Below are positions 9,347 to 18,203 of a DNA stretch of 20,037 nucleotides, one piece after another. A model generated the notes under the pieces. It ran no database searches. It worked only from the letters and a program-made list of their open reading frames with translations, and was not told the DNA's origin. The DNA comes from Burkholderiales bacterium (GTDB lineage Bacteria > Pseudomonadota > Gammaproteobacteria > Burkholderiales > Burkholderiaceae): positions 1 to 20,037 of the forward strand of contig CANBQJ010000048.1 of NCBI GenBank assembly GCA_947371645.1. Direction: 5' to 3'. The translations under genes were made by a program, and so were the position numbers. Every line of letters begins with the position of its first letter. The stretch's first letter is position 1.

Positions 9347-10452
9347 GCGCCCCCCGCCGTCGCCACGGGTTGACGCGCTGCGGCCATCAGCCAGTCGGGC
9401 ATGTCGTCCAGAGACACGATGTGCTGCGCAGCGCCCATGCGTGCGGCCTCCTTGGGCATGCCGTACACCACGCAACTGGCTTCGTCCTGGGCGGCGGTGT
9501 GGGCACCGGCCGTGCGCATTTCAAGCAGGCCTTTGGCGCCATCGTCGCCCATGCCGGTCAGGACCACGCCGATGGCGTTGGCGCCGGCACATTGCGCCAC
9601 CGACTTCATGAGCACGTCGGCGTTGGGCCGCAGGTGGCTGACCAGCGGGCCATCGAACACCTCGACCACATACTGGGCGCCGCTGCGCTTGAGGCGCATG
9701 TGGCGGCCACCGGGCGCGATGAGCACGCGGCCGTTGATGACGCGGTCACCGTCCTTGGCCTCCAGCACATCGAGATCGCAGACGCCGCGCAGGCGCTGGG
9801 CAAACGAGGCCGTGAAGTTGGGTGGCATGTGCTGGACGATGACCATGCCGGGCACGGTACGGGGCAGGCGCTTGAGCACCGCCTCGATGGTCTGCACGCC
9901 ACCGGTGGACACGGCCACAGCGATGACCCGGTCGGTGGTTTCGGCCATGGCGCCCTGCCCGCCTGCGGCCGGTCGGTGGCCTGCAAAGGCAGAGCGCCTG
10001 GGGCTGGTGGCAGCGGGCGTGGCGCCTGGCAGGGCCCGGCGCAAGGCACCCATGTTGGCCCGTGCCGCTGCGCGCACAGCCTGCACGATGCCGTTGCCAT
10101 CGTCTTCCAGGAAGTCGCGCAAGCCCAGCTTGGGCTTGGTGACGAAGCCCACGGCACCTGCGGCCAGCGCCTGCATCGTGGTCTGCCCGCCTTTTTCGGT
10201 GAGGGTGGAGCACATCACCACCGGGGTGGGCCGCTCCGTCATGATCTGTCGCAGGAAGCTGATGCCGTCCATGCGGGGCATTTCCACGTCCAGCACGAAG
10301 ACATCGGGCCAGCGGGTCTGCAGGCGGTTGAGTGCAAACAGCGGATCGGCTGCGGCCTCGACCTCCATGCCCGCCTTGGTCAGCAGGTCACCGAGGTGCT
10401 TGCGCACCACGGCCGAATCGTCCACCACCATCACTCGCAGGGCTGTGCTCAC
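9343..10452 (-). CDS. cheB: CheB protein-glutamate methylesterase/deamidase
   Basis: Two-domain chemotaxis adaptation enzyme (369 residues) that removes methyl groups from receptor glutamates and deamidates glutamines when phosphorylated by CheA. The N-terminal receiver has acidic pair Asp11-Asp12, phosphoacceptor Asp55 in [12 protein letters not shown] and Lys106 in FVTKPK. A linker of about 55 residues precedes the catalytic domain. Its triad is visible as Ser182 (AVSTGG), His208 (VQHMPPNF) and Asp304 (TGMGDDGA), with the same spacing as enteric CheB. The start codon is GTG at 10452, supported by a strong GAGGAG 6 nt upstream that overlaps the cheD stop. The stop TGA overlaps the ATG of the downstream receptor. 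All catalytic residues are intact. Confidence 0.97.
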   Translation of the reverse strand: MSTALRVMVVDDSAVVRKHLGDLLTKAGMEVEAAADPLFALNRLQTRWPDVFVLDVEMPRMDGISFLRQIMTERPTPVVMCSTLTEKGGQTTMQALAAGAVGFVTKPKLGLRDFLEDDGNGIVQAVRAAARANMGALRRALPGATPAATSPRRSAFAGHRPAAGGQGAMAETTDRVIAVAVSTGGVQTIEAVLKRLPRTVPGMVIVQHMPPNFTASFAQRLRGVCDLDVLEAKDGDRVINGRVLIAPGGRHMRLKRSGAQYVVEVFDGPLVSHLRPNADVLMKSVAQCAGANAIGVVLTGMGDDGAKGLLEMRTAGAHTAAQDEASCVVYGMPKEAARMGAAQHIVSLDDMPDWLMAAARQPVATAGGA

Positions 10453-10458
10453 ACGTCA

Positions 10459-10464
10459 CTCCTC
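10459..10464 (-). promoter_or_regulatory. Ribosome binding site fixing the GTG start of cheB
   Basis: On the reverse strand GAGGAG precedes GTG (10452-10450) by 6 nt and overlaps the cheD TGA (10465-10463). No ATG lies nearby in frame that would give the family N-terminus, so the GTG start is well supported and cheB translation is probably coupled to cheD. Confidence 0.75.
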
Positions 10465-10981
10465 ATCGGGCGTGGCCGTGGCCACGACGCAAACTGACCT
10501 GGCCGGAGCTCAGGTCGACGGTGACGTGACGGGGCTCGTTGCCCCCCACGTCCACGCACTGCAGTTGAAAGCCGTGCTGATCGATCAATTCCCAGGCCTT
10601 TTCCACGTTGCGTTCGCCGATGGCGAACTTCACCTTGGCGTCTTCAGGCATGGTGTCGGCGCCACCGTAGAGGTGCACCTCGTAGTCCTGGCAGCGGGTG
10701 CGGGAGCGCTGGATTTCGCGGGTCAGCAAGGTCATGGCCTCGTCACCGAAGCGGCCGTCCAGCGAGCCATCGGCGGCGCGAGGCCGGGTCGGCAAAAGGA
10801 AATGGCACATGCCGCCCAGGCCTTTGGCCGGGTGCCACAAGGTGATGGCAATGCACGAGCCCAGCAAGGTCTTGACCGTGGCGCCAGTGGCCCCGAAGTA
10901 CCACTGACCAGGCAGAAGGAAGACCGTCTCGCCAGCATGCCGGCGAGGGCGACGGGGCGCTTGGCTGTCAAGTTCGAGCAT
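10463..10981 (-). CDS. cheD: CheD chemoreceptor glutamine deamidase
   Basis: Deamidates specific receptor glutamines to glutamates, creating methylation sites; in some systems it also binds CheC. The 172 residues include a short basic N-terminal extension and the CheD core: LGSCIAITLWHP with catalytic Cys43, and GGMCHFLLP with His60, the 17-residue spacing expected. FGDEAMTLL, LYGGADTMP, IGERNVEKA and VGGNEPRHVTVDLSSGQV are also typical. The start ATG at 10981 lies inside the last codons of cheR (14-nt overlap). No cheC or cheX is present in the window, so a role in receptor deamidation rather than phosphatase control is the simpler reading. Confidence 0.95.
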   Translation of the reverse strand: MLELDSQAPRRPRRHAGETVFLLPGQWYFGATGATVKTLLGSCIAITLWHPAKGLGGMCHFLLPTRPRAADGSLDGRFGDEAMTLLTREIQRSRTRCQDYEVHLYGGADTMPEDAKVKFAIGERNVEKAWELIDQHGFQLQCVDVGGNEPRHVTVDLSSGQVSLRRGHGHAR

Positions 10982-11762
10982 ACACAGCGGGCTGTACGTT
11001 CACCAGGCCGGTGGGGATCTGGCTGAGTGACTCTGAATGCCCCGTGAAGAGGTAGCCGCCCTTCTTGATGAGCGGGATCACGCGGCGCACGATGTCCAGC
11101 TTGGACGGCGGGTCGAAGTAGATCAGCACATTGCGCAGGAACACGACGTCGAACTGGCCGATGTCAGGCAAGGGCTGGGTCAGGTTGGCCTGCAGGAAGC
11201 GCACCTGGGTGCGCAGGCTCTTGTCGATGAGCAGCTTGCCTTCGTACGGCCCGCTGCCCTTGAGGCAGTATTTCTTGAGGTAAGGCGCGGGGGTGTCCCT
11301 GGCCCGGTCCATCGGGTAGAGGGCGCGCTGCGCCGCGTCCACCATGGCGGTAGACAAGTCCGTGCCCACCACCTCCCAGCCCGTCTTGCCGCGCTTGTCG
11401 GCCATCAGCATGGCGATGCTGTAAGCCTCTTCGCCCGAAGAACTGGCTGCGCTCCACACCCTGAAGGTCTGGCCACGCGGGCTGTGGGCCTGCACCTGGG
11501 CCAGCACATCGAAGTGCGCGGGCTCGCGAAAGAAGTAAGTCTCGTTGGTGGTCAAGCGGTCGATGACGCGCACCAGCTCTCGCTGGTCCCCGCCACTGAT
11601 GACCTGATCCACATAGGCATCCAGGCTGTCCAGGCCGCGCTCGCCGGCCAGGCGCTGCAGGCGGCCAATGACCATCTGCCGCTTGGACGCTTCCAGGCGG
11701 ATGCCGGAGACCTTGTGAAAGGCGTCTGCAACGGTCGAAAAGGCCCGGTCAGAGATCTGCAT
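10968..11762 (-). CDS. cheR: CheR chemoreceptor methyltransferase
   Basis: SAM-dependent methyltransferase that methylates receptor glutamates, 264 residues. The N-terminal helical domain includes RQMVIGRLQRLAGERGL and LTTNETYFFRE. The SAM-binding motif is FRVWSAASSSGEEAYSIAM (family consensus SAACSSGEE; the Cys is Ser here). FLRNVLIYFDPPSKL and GYLFTGHSESLSQ follow. The beta-subdomain loop reads GSGPYEG, resembling the GTGPHEG loop of enteric CheR. That short Gly-Pro insertion is the hallmark of methyltransferases that bind a receptor C-terminal pentapeptide, and the PAS receptor two genes upstream ends in a matching sequence. It overlaps cheW and cheD by 14 nt each, implying translational coupling. 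Confidence 0.97.
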   Translation of the reverse strand: MQISDRAFSTVADAFHKVSGIRLEASKRQMVIGRLQRLAGERGLDSLDAYVDQVISGGDQRELVRVIDRLTTNETYFFREPAHFDVLAQVQAHSPRGQTFRVWSAASSSGEEAYSIAMLMADKRGKTGWEVVGTDLSTAMVDAAQRALYPMDRARDTPAPYLKKYCLKGSGPYEGKLLIDKSLRTQVRFLQANLTQPLPDIGQFDVVFLRNVLIYFDPPSKLDIVRRVIPLIKKGGYLFTGHSESLSQIPTGLVNVQPAVYART

Positions 11763-12363
11763 GGCTCACACGCCCCGTTGACAACTGAGGCGCCCGGCCT
11801 CCAGCCTGCCCCAGCTGCTCGATGTGGCCACCGATCAGGGCGGCCAGGGTCTCGCGGTCCAGCACACGGTCCATGTCCAGCACGGACAGCAAGCTGCCTT
11901 TGGCCTTGGCCATGCCCTGGATGAATTCCCGCGGGATGCGGGTGCCCAGGGGTGGCACCGGCTCGATGTCCTGCGTCAGCACGTCCAGCACCTCGGACAC
12001 CCCGTCCACCAGGGCGCCCACCACCAGGGTGCCTTCCTGGTCGTGGTGACAGGTCTCGACGATGACGATGGCACTGCGCCGACCCACCTCGGCCGGGGGC
12101 TCGCCAAAGCGGGCCATCAGGTCGATGACGGGAACGACCGCGCCACGCAGGTTCATCACGCCACGCACGAAAGGTGGGGTCAGCGGCAAGGGGGTGAGTC
12201 GCCCCACCTCCAGGATTTCTCGGACCATGTCGATGCCGATGCCGTAGGTTTCACGCCCCACCGCCAGGCAAAGCACCTGGCGGCTGGCCACCACCTCGCC
12301 ATGGTGGACACCGGCTTCGCCTGAGCCCTCACGGACCGCAGGCATAGCGATCACTGCATTCAT
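11749..12363 (-). CDS. cheW: CheW chemotaxis coupling protein
   Basis: Adaptor linking receptors to the CheA P5 domain. At 204 residues it is longer than typical CheW (about 160-170). The core spans about residues 27-170: VLCLAVGRETYGIGIDMVRE, PPFVRGVMNLRGAVVPVIDL with the conserved NLRG, then LVVGALVDGVSEVLDV. The extra length is an Ala/Gly/His-rich N-terminus of about 25 residues and a polar C-terminal tail (AGGRAPQLSTGRVSHADL). The tail's last codons overlap cheR by 14 nt. ATG at 12363 starts 20 nt after the PAS receptor stop. It is the only cheW in the window and so must serve all the operon's receptors or act with distant paralogues. Confidence 0.96.
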   Translation of the reverse strand: MNAVIAMPAVREGSGEAGVHHGEVVASRQVLCLAVGRETYGIGIDMVREILEVGRLTPLPLTPPFVRGVMNLRGAVVPVIDLMARFGEPPAEVGRRSAIVIVETCHHDQEGTLVVGALVDGVSEVLDVLTQDIEPVPPLGTRIPREFIQGMAKAKGSLLSVLDMDRVLDRETLAALIGGHIEQLGQAGGRAPQLSTGRVSHADL

Positions 12364-12383
12364 GACGGTGCATCCCTTGAGGT

Positions 12384-15341
12384 TCAGAAGTGCGCGAAAT
12401 GCGTTTCGTCGATGGGGTCACCGTGGCCATGGGACTGGGCCAGGTTGGGCGTGGAGCCCGGGCCTGGCCTGGCCTGGGTCAACGCCCCCGGGCGCGCCTG
12501 AGGCCGGCTCATGCCCGGGCGGCCAAGTGGGGCCGCTGGATGCGCATGGGCCTGAGCGCCCATGTGCTCGCCACCCGCTTCTTCACGCAGGCGGAAGAAG
12601 CCCATGATGCCCTGCAGCTGAGTGGCCTGCGCCGACAACTCTTCAGACGTGGCCGACAGTTGCTCGGCGGCAGAGGCGTTTTGCTGTGTCGCCGCGTTGA
12701 GGTGTTCCATGGCCCCGTTGATCTGCACCACCCCGTCGGACTGCTCGCCCGACGCGGCCGCGATTTCCTGCACCAGCTCGCTGGTCTTGTGGATGGACGG
12801 CACCATGTGCTTGAGCAGGTCGCCCGCCTTCTCCGCCAGGCCCACGCTGGAGCCGGCCAGGTGGCCGATCTCCTGCGCCGCCACCTGGCTGCGCTCGGCC
12901 AGCTTGCGCACCTCGGCGGCCACCACGGCAAAGCCCCGGCCATGCTCGCCGGCACGGGCCGCTTCGATGGCAGCGTTGAGCGCCAGCAAGTTGGTCTGGT
13001 AGGCGATGTCGTCGATGATCGAAATTTTGGTGGCAATGGCCTTCATGGCTTCGACCGTGCGGGTCACGGCCTCGCCGCCTTCCATCGCCTCCTTGGCGGC
13101 CTTGGTGGCCATGCCGTCGGTGACGTTGGCGTTGTCGGCGTTTTGCTTGACGGACGCGGCCATCTCCTGCAGTGAGGCGCTGGTCTGCTCCACGCTGGCA
13201 GCCTGGCTGGCGGCCGACTGGGACAGCGATTGCGAGGTCTCGGAGACCTGGTTGGCCGCCGAGGTCAGCTCGCTGGCCGCCACACGCACCTCGATGATGG
13301 TCTTGCTCACCGTGGTGATCAGCTCGTTGAACTTGTTGGACAGCACCTGGTAGAAGGGCTCTTCGGAAGCCAGCGCCAGGCGGCGAGAGAAGTCGCCTTG
13401 CGTGGCACCGTCCACCAGCGCAGAGATTTCGCCTTCTGCGTTCACCTCGGCGGTGCGGTCACGCCACTCCACCACGGCACCCAGTGAATTGCCCTGGGCA
13501 TCGCGGATGGGTGCGGTGGACAGCCCGAAGCTCAGCGGGCCCACCTTGATCTGTGCGCGGTGCACGCCGCGCAGGTTGGTCAGCAGGTTGCGCTGGTGAG
13601 ACGGGTTCTTGTGGAAGATGTCGATGTTGCTGCCGACCACGGCATTGGTGGAGAACTGAGGCAGGGTCTTGCGCAGCTCCGCTTCATTGCGGCGCAGCAT
13701 CTCGATGACCGACTGGTTGGCATAGACGATCTTGCAGTCGGCGTCGGCGATCATGACGTTGGTGCTGCAGGAATCCAGTGCCTGACGCACACGGGCGTTC
13801 TCACCTGCCGTGACCGCTTCTTGCGCACGCCTGGCCAGCTCTTCGGTCATGTCCTTCCACTCGGCCACCAGGCCCAGGCTCTGGCCTTGGCCATCGCGGA
13901 TGGCGGTGAGGGCCAGGTCGAACTTGCACGCACCCACGCTGAGGCGGGTCTCGCGGGTGCCCTGCAACTGGTCCAGCAAGCCGGATTCGCCCGAGAGCCC
14001 GCGCAGCAGCTTGTCCACGCGGCCGCCCACCAGCTCGCTCACCTGGAATTCGGGGATGTGCTTGCGCACTTCGGCTTCGCAGGCGCGCAGCATCTTCAGC
14101 ATCGACTGGTTGGCGTAGACGATCTCGAAGTCCGCATTGGCCACCAGCACATTGGCCGCGGCCACGTCCAGGGCCAGGCGGATGCGTGTGGTCTCGGCCA
14201 GCATGCGCACGTCCTTGTCGTTGCGGTCACGCAGCCCCGTCTGCATGCCGGAGATGGCCTGCAGCAGCCTGGCGGACTCGTCGCGACCTTGCACCACGAT
14301 GGCCTGGCTGAGGTCGCCGTCCTTCACGGCGTTGGCAGCCTTGATGGCGCGCTGCACCGGCAGCGTGACCGAACGCACCACGGCGTAGCCCAGGCCCATG
14401 GCCAGGAGCACGATGCCGCCCAGAAGTGCCTGCAGCATGTTGTTGCGGCTGTGCTGACGCTCGATGCGTTCAGCCAGCAGGTCGTTGAGCGTGTTGAGTG
14501 CCGGGACGGTGTAGTCCTCCATCGCGGCCACCGCCTTGCCTGCGGCTTCGTCGTACTGCAGCAGAGCCTGCGCATCGCCGCTGAGGATGGCCTTCATGCC
14601 CTCACTGAGCGCGCTGTGCGCCTGCTGCACGATGCCATCGGCCTTGATGGTGCTGGCCGCCTTGGGGTTGACCAATGCGACTTTGGCAACCTGTTCATTG
14701 ACCTCGTCCACGTGCACCATGGCGAAATGCGCGTAGGCATACGACTTCAAGGCCACGCTGGTGTCTGATTTTCTGGCCAGCGCGCGCACGCCAGCCCGGG
14801 TGCGGGCCATGTTCTCGATGACCTGAGGCACGATGTCAGAGGCCACGGACATCACGTAGAAGCTGTCCATGTCCGGGTCGAGCGTCAAGCCAGACTTGTC
14901 CAGCACGGTCGACAGCAAACCATTGACGTTGTTGGCCGCCTCCTGCCAGTCTTCGCCAGTGAGGTGGGCGCGGGCATCCACCTTGGACTTCAGCGCCTCC
15001 AGCTTGCGCGTCAGGTCGTTCACCTCGGTGCTCACGTCCACACCCGCCTTGGCCACTTCGGCCTGCGCGCGCAGGTCAGCCAGCTTGGCCGTGGTCGACG
15101 TCAGGTCGGCTCGGCGGTCGGCGTCCTCCAGGGAGGCCGATCGGGCCTGAAACAGGGCGTGTCGCACCGGTTGCAGCTTCTGTGCGATCGCCACGCCCAC
15201 GACTTCTCGCCTGGCCACATCGATCTGCGCCCAGGTTTCCCGCAGGAACAGGGCCGTGGGCACGGCGCACATCACCGCACCCAGGATGGCAAGAATCGCA
15301 AATTTCTGCCACAGCAGCAGGTTGGAAAGCAGTTTGTTCAT
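12384..15341 (-). CDS. Methyl-accepting chemotaxis protein with tandem PAS domains and C-terminal pentapeptide
   Basis: Transmembrane chemoreceptor, 985 residues. TM1 is about 12-33 and a long helical periplasmic region runs to about 300. TM2 is about 301-322 ([20 protein letters not shown]), followed by HAMP (about 323-378). Two PAS domains then start near 387 and 518; both carry the IVYANQS core and are spaced by exactly 131 codons. The signalling domain has its tip near 777-813 ([20 protein letters not shown] then [20 protein letters not shown]), canonical in sequence. After [10 protein letters not shown] comes a Pro/Gly/Ala/His-rich tether of about 65 residues ending in HFAHF. This fits the x-aromatic-x-x-aromatic pentapeptide that recruits CheR/CheB. 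ATG at 15341 has AGGGAG 8 nt upstream. It lies between cheA and cheW and is probably the main receptor of the pathway. PAS cofactor unknown. Confidence 0.95.
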   Translation of the reverse strand: MNKLLSNLLLWQKFAILAILGAVMCAVPTALFLRETWAQIDVARREVVGVAIAQKLQPVRHALFQARSASLEDADRRADLTSTTAKLADLRAQAEVAKAGVDVSTEVNDLTRKLEALKSKVDARAHLTGEDWQEAANNVNGLLSTVLDKSGLTLDPDMDSFYVMSVASDIVPQVIENMARTRAGVRALARKSDTSVALKSYAYAHFAMVHVDEVNEQVAKVALVNPKAASTIKADGIVQQAHSALSEGMKAILSGDAQALLQYDEAAGKAVAAMEDYTVPALNTLNDLLAERIERQHSRNNMLQALLGGIVLLAMGLGYAVVRSVTLPVQRAIKAANAVKDGDLSQAIVVQGRDESARLLQAISGMQTGLRDRNDKDVRMLAETTRIRLALDVAAANVLVANADFEIVYANQSMLKMLRACEAEVRKHIPEFQVSELVGGRVDKLLRGLSGESGLLDQLQGTRETRLSVGACKFDLALTAIRDGQGQSLGLVAEWKDMTEELARRAQEAVTAGENARVRQALDSCSTNVMIADADCKIVYANQSVIEMLRRNEAELRKTLPQFSTNAVVGSNIDIFHKNPSHQRNLLTNLRGVHRAQIKVGPLSFGLSTAPIRDAQGNSLGAVVEWRDRTAEVNAEGEISALVDGATQGDFSRRLALASEEPFYQVLSNKFNELITTVSKTIIEVRVAASELTSAANQVSETSQSLSQSAASQAASVEQTSASLQEMAASVKQNADNANVTDGMATKAAKEAMEGGEAVTRTVEAMKAIATKISIIDDIAYQTNLLALNAAIEAARAGEHGRGFAVVAAEVRKLAERSQVAAQEIGHLAGSSVGLAEKAGDLLKHMVPSIHKTSELVQEIAAASGEQSDGVVQINGAMEHLNAATQQNASAAEQLSATSEELSAQATQLQGIMGFFRLREEAGGEHMGAQAHAHPAAPLGRPGMSRPQARPGALTQARPGPGSTPNLAQSHGHGDPIDETHFAHF
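13711..13732. repeat. Intragenic direct repeat copy (PAS2 core)
   Basis: A 22-bp stretch encoding the IVYANQS core of the second PAS domain. It is identical except for one base to 14104-14125, exactly 393 bp (131 codons) away. It reflects tandem duplication of the PAS unit. Confidence 0.8.
14104..14125. repeat. Intragenic direct repeat copy (PAS1 core)
   Basis: Partner of 13711-13732, with 21 of 22 bases shared and in the same reading frame. It encodes the IVYANQS core of the first PAS domain. Confidence 0.8.
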
Positions 15342-15413
15342 GGGGTGGACTCCCTAGGGCGTTGACGTCGTGTTCAGCAGTTGAGAAAGGGGCAGAGCGC
15401 GGGGCAATGGCAT

Positions 15414-17504
15414 TCAGTGTTCGGCACGCATGGCATGGGCAGGTCGAGTGGCTTCGGTGGCATGGCTCACCAGCGCGGGCACGTCCAGCACCAGGGCCAC
15501 ATCGCCCGAGCCCAGGATGGTCGAACCCGCGATGGCACGCAGGTGCCGAAACAGGCTGTTCAGGGGCTTGATCACGGTCTGGTACTCGCCATGCAGGCGG
15601 TCGACGATGAGGCCGATGCGGGTCATGCCATCACGGGCCACGACCAGGCTGCGCCGGCCCAGCGGGTCGGGCGAGAGCCGATGCAACAGGGCCACGTCAA
15701 AGTAGGGCAGCACCTCGCCACGCAGGTTGAAGTAGCCCACACCCTTGCGGGGCTCCTGCAGGCATTCAGGCGGCAGGTCGATGCATTCGGAGACGATCTC
15801 CATGGGCAGCACGTAGTAGGTGCCACCCACGCTGGTCAGGAAGCCGTCGATGATCGCCAGCGTCAAAGGCAGGCGGATCTGGGTGGTCGTGCCCTGGCCC
15901 CAGGCACTGGCGAGTTGCATCTGGCCGCGCAGCTGCTCGATGCTTCGCTTGACCACGTCCATGCCCACGCCGCGGCCGGAAATGTCGGTGACCTGGTCTG
16001 CGGTGGAGAACCCCGGCGCGCAGATCAGCTGGTCGATTTCGTGCTCGCTCAGGGCAGCGTCGGCCGCCACCAGGCCGCGCTCCACGGCCTTCTTGAAGAT
16101 GCGTTCGCGGTTGAGCCCGCGGCCGTCGTCCGTCACTTCGATCATCACCTGGCCACCTTCGTGGTAGGCGTGCAGCGCGATGACGCCACGCTCGGGCTTG
16201 CCCGCGGCGATGCGCTCTGCGGTGGTTTCCAGGCCATGGTCCAGGCTGTTGCGCACCAGGTGCATCAGCGGGTCGGCGATGACCTCCACCATGGACTTGT
16301 CCAGCTCGGTGTCGGCACCGGAGATCTGCAGCTCGACCTGTTTGCCCAGCAGCTTGCTGACGTCGCGCACCACGCGGTGAAAGCGTGCGAAGGTCTCGCC
16401 GATGGGCACCATGCGCAGGGCCAGAGCCCCATCGCGTGCCGACTCCACCAGCCCGCGGATGCGTTGCGCCGCTTCGGCAAACGTGGCCGAGCCCTCTTGC
16501 TGTGCCACCAGCTGAGCACCGGAGCTGGCGATCACCAGCTCACCCACCAGGTCGATGAGGTGGTCCAGCTTGTCGGCCTGCACGCGCACAAAGCGGGTTT
16601 CATCAGAACGCCGGTCGCGTTGCGTCTGGCGGCGGTCGGTGCGGCCGGTGCGGCGCTCCAATGACACGGTGTCGTCGATGGCCTCGGCCGACGTGAGCGT
16701 CGCGAGCTGCTGGCCCACCTGCCCGGCATCCACCGTGTCGCCGGCCCCGGCAGCCTGCCAGGGCACGACCCTCAATTCGCAGTCGTCGACCACGAACTCG
16801 AAGATCGACAGCACCTGGTCACGTGTCCCGTCCAGCTCGTACAGGGCTTCGAAGCCCATGTGGCAGTCTTCGGCATCCAGCGCCTGCAGGTCGGGCAGCT
16901 GGTCTTGCAGCAGGCGCACCTGTTGCACACGGCCTTGCGTGCCCATGTAGCGCAGGAAGGACAGCGGGTCCAGCCCATTGCGCAGGGCGTCCACGCCAAA
17001 CCTCACCCAGACGTGCCACACCGCGTGGTCCTGGCCATGCGCCGGGGCTTCGGTCGCTTGGATGTGGTGGGCAGCCTCATCGGTGGCGCCGCTGGTGCCC
17101 AGCAAGGCACGCAAGGCCTGCCCCAGCTCCTGGCTGCGGGCCTGCAGGGCCGGATCGCCCAGTTCGGAGGCCACATCGCCCAGCAGGGCTTCGATCTGGT
17201 CGCGGCTGGCCAGCAGCGAAGCCATGGCCTGGTCGTTGAGCACCAGGGCGCCAGAGCGCATGGCCTCCATCAGGGTCTCCACCTCGTGGGTGAAGGCCAC
17301 CACGCGCTCGCAGCCAAACAAGCCGGCGGTGCCTTTGATGGTGTGGGCCGCACGGAAGGCCGAATTCAAGAGCTCGGCATCGTCCGGGTCGGCTTCCAGA
17401 CCCAGCAGGCCGTCCTCGAACTGGCGCAGCATGTCGCGCGCCTCGTCCAGAAATCCTTCCCTGGCCGCGGCCAGGATCTCGTCATCGTGGTCCGACGCGC
17501 TCAT
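15414..17504 (-). CDS. cheA: CheA chemotaxis sensor histidine kinase
   Basis: Cytoplasmic kinase that phosphorylates CheY and CheB in response to receptor state, 696 residues. P1/Hpt: His54 in FRAAHTIKGTAGLFG is the phosphorylated residue. A P2-like segment (about 165-260) has VWVRFGVDALRNGLDPLSFL and IFEFVVDDCEL. P3 dimerisation region: FVRVQADKLDHLIDLVGELV. P4 ATPase: N box MHLVRNSLDHGLE (about 413-425), G1 DDGRGLN (about 460) and G2 GRGVGMDVVK (about 511). P5 CheW-like domain: about 550-685, with YFNLRGEVLPYFD. No receiver domain is fused. ATG at 17504 overlaps the STAS gene stop (ATGA), so the two are translationally coupled. A 72-nt gap without visible hairpin or T-run separates it from the PAS receptor. 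All catalytic boxes are intact. Confidence 0.97.
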   Translation of the reverse strand: MSASDHDDEILAAAREGFLDEARDMLRQFEDGLLGLEADPDDAELLNSAFRAAHTIKGTAGLFGCERVVAFTHEVETLMEAMRSGALVLNDQAMASLLASRDQIEALLGDVASELGDPALQARSQELGQALRALLGTSGATDEAAHHIQATEAPAHGQDHAVWHVWVRFGVDALRNGLDPLSFLRYMGTQGRVQQVRLLQDQLPDLQALDAEDCHMGFEALYELDGTRDQVLSIFEFVVDDCELRVVPWQAAGAGDTVDAGQVGQQLATLTSAEAIDDTVSLERRTGRTDRRQTQRDRRSDETRFVRVQADKLDHLIDLVGELVIASSGAQLVAQQEGSATFAEAAQRIRGLVESARDGALALRMVPIGETFARFHRVVRDVSKLLGKQVELQISGADTELDKSMVEVIADPLMHLVRNSLDHGLETTAERIAAGKPERGVIALHAYHEGGQVMIEVTDDGRGLNRERIFKKAVERGLVAADAALSEHEIDQLICAPGFSTADQVTDISGRGVGMDVVKRSIEQLRGQMQLASAWGQGTTTQIRLPLTLAIIDGFLTSVGGTYYVLPMEIVSECIDLPPECLQEPRKGVGYFNLRGEVLPYFDVALLHRLSPDPLGRRSLVVARDGMTRIGLIVDRLHGEYQTVIKPLNSLFRHLRAIAGSTILGSGDVALVLDVPALVSHATEATRPAHAMRAEH

Positions 17505-17806
17505 GCATGCTCCCCCTGCGGGCCCGTGAGCGCTTCCGCGCTGCGCAGGTCCCCATCCAGCCCATAGGTCTTCATGACCTGCTTGACCACCGGGCTGCTG
17601 GCCGTCAAGACCAGTTCATGGCCCTGTCTGGCCAAGCTGCGCTGCATCGCCAGCAGCAGCTGCAAGCCCGCGCTGTCCATGTCGGTCACACCGGAGAGGT
17701 CCAGCCGGTGCGTGCCATCGGCCGCCAGCTTGAGCAGCTCTTCGCGCAAGGTGGCCGCGCAGGGGATGGTCCACTCCCCTTCCAAGCGGATGGCGGTGTC
17801 GCTCAT
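17501..17806 (-). CDS. STAS-domain protein (anti-sigma factor antagonist-like)
   Basis: Small cytoplasmic protein of 101 residues consisting only of a STAS domain. Visible are the N-terminal IRLEGEWTIPCAATLREELL, the core LDLSGVTDMDSAGLQLLLAM and HELVLTASSPVVKQVMKTYG. Ser45 in the DSAG loop is at or next to the phosphoacceptor position used by SpoIIAA/RsbV-type STAS proteins. AAGGGA stands about 9 nt before the ATG. The gene begins 19 nt after cheY and its stop overlaps the cheA start, so it is an integral part of the chemosensory operon. No anti-sigma kinase, phosphatase or sigma factor is in the window. Its role here is unknown; it could be a regulatory input or a structural partner of the array. 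An MlaB-like STAS role seems unlikely in this context. Confidence 0.93.
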   Translation of the reverse strand: MSDTAIRLEGEWTIPCAATLREELLKLAADGTHRLDLSGVTDMDSAGLQLLLAMQRSLARQGHELVLTASSPVVKQVMKTYGLDGDLRSAEALTGPQGEHA

Positions 17807-17825
17807 GTCGGGCGTCCCTTGGGCG

Positions 17826-18191
17826 TCAGGCCGCGCACAGCTTGGCGACGGCGTCCACCAGCTGCGAAGGCTGGAAGGGCTTGGTCACCCAGGCGCGCAC
17901 GCCCGCCGCACGGCCTTCGGACTTCTTGGCCTCTTGCGACTCGGTGGTCAACATGATCACCGGGGTGAACTTGTAGTTTGTCGTCTTCAGGTGCTTGACG
18001 AAGGTCAGGCCGTCCATGCGGGGCATGTTGACGTCGCACACGATCAGGTTGAGCTTGCGCCCGTCCAGCTTGGCGCACGCGTCCATGCCGTCGATGGCTT
18101 CGACGACTTCGTAATTGGCTTTCTGCAGTGCCATCTTGACGACCTGGCGAAAGCTGCCGGAGTCATCAACAATCAGGATGGTCTTGCTCAT
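17826..18191 (-). CDS. cheY: CheY-type single-domain response regulator
   Basis: Stand-alone receiver of 121 residues with no output domain. Acidic pair Asp9-Asp10, phosphoacceptor Asp53 in LIVCDVNMPRMDG, Thr82 in VIMLTTES, Trp101 at the position of the switch tyrosine of enteric CheY, and Lys104 in WVTKPF. ATG at 18191 has GAGGA 7 nt upstream. It lies between the short receptor-like gene (12-nt gap) and the STAS gene (19-nt gap). It would be phosphorylated by the downstream CheA. Whether it binds the flagellar motor or acts as a phosphate sink or on another output cannot be told from the sequence. Confidence 0.95.
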   Translation of the reverse strand: MSKTILIVDDSGSFRQVVKMALQKANYEVVEAIDGMDACAKLDGRKLNLIVCDVNMPRMDGLTFVKHLKTTNYKFTPVIMLTTESQEAKKSEGRAAGVRAWVTKPFQPSQLVDAVAKLCAA

Positions 18192-18203
18192 GGCTAGTCC
18201 TCT

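Noticed and set aside
13560..14768. Long + strand open frame (402 codons) opposite the tandem-PAS receptor
   Set aside because: Antisense shadow; low-complexity His/Gln/Ala composition and a fully supported gene on the other strand.
15342..15413. 72-nt gap between cheA and the PAS receptor as a terminator or internal promoter
   Set aside because: No stable hairpin with T-run and no convincing -35/-10 pair is visible; only the RBS AGGGAG for the receptor is supported.
15381..16664. Long + strand open frame (427 codons) opposite cheA
   Set aside because: It is the antisense shadow of the intact CheA catalytic and P5 domains, with no motif of its own.
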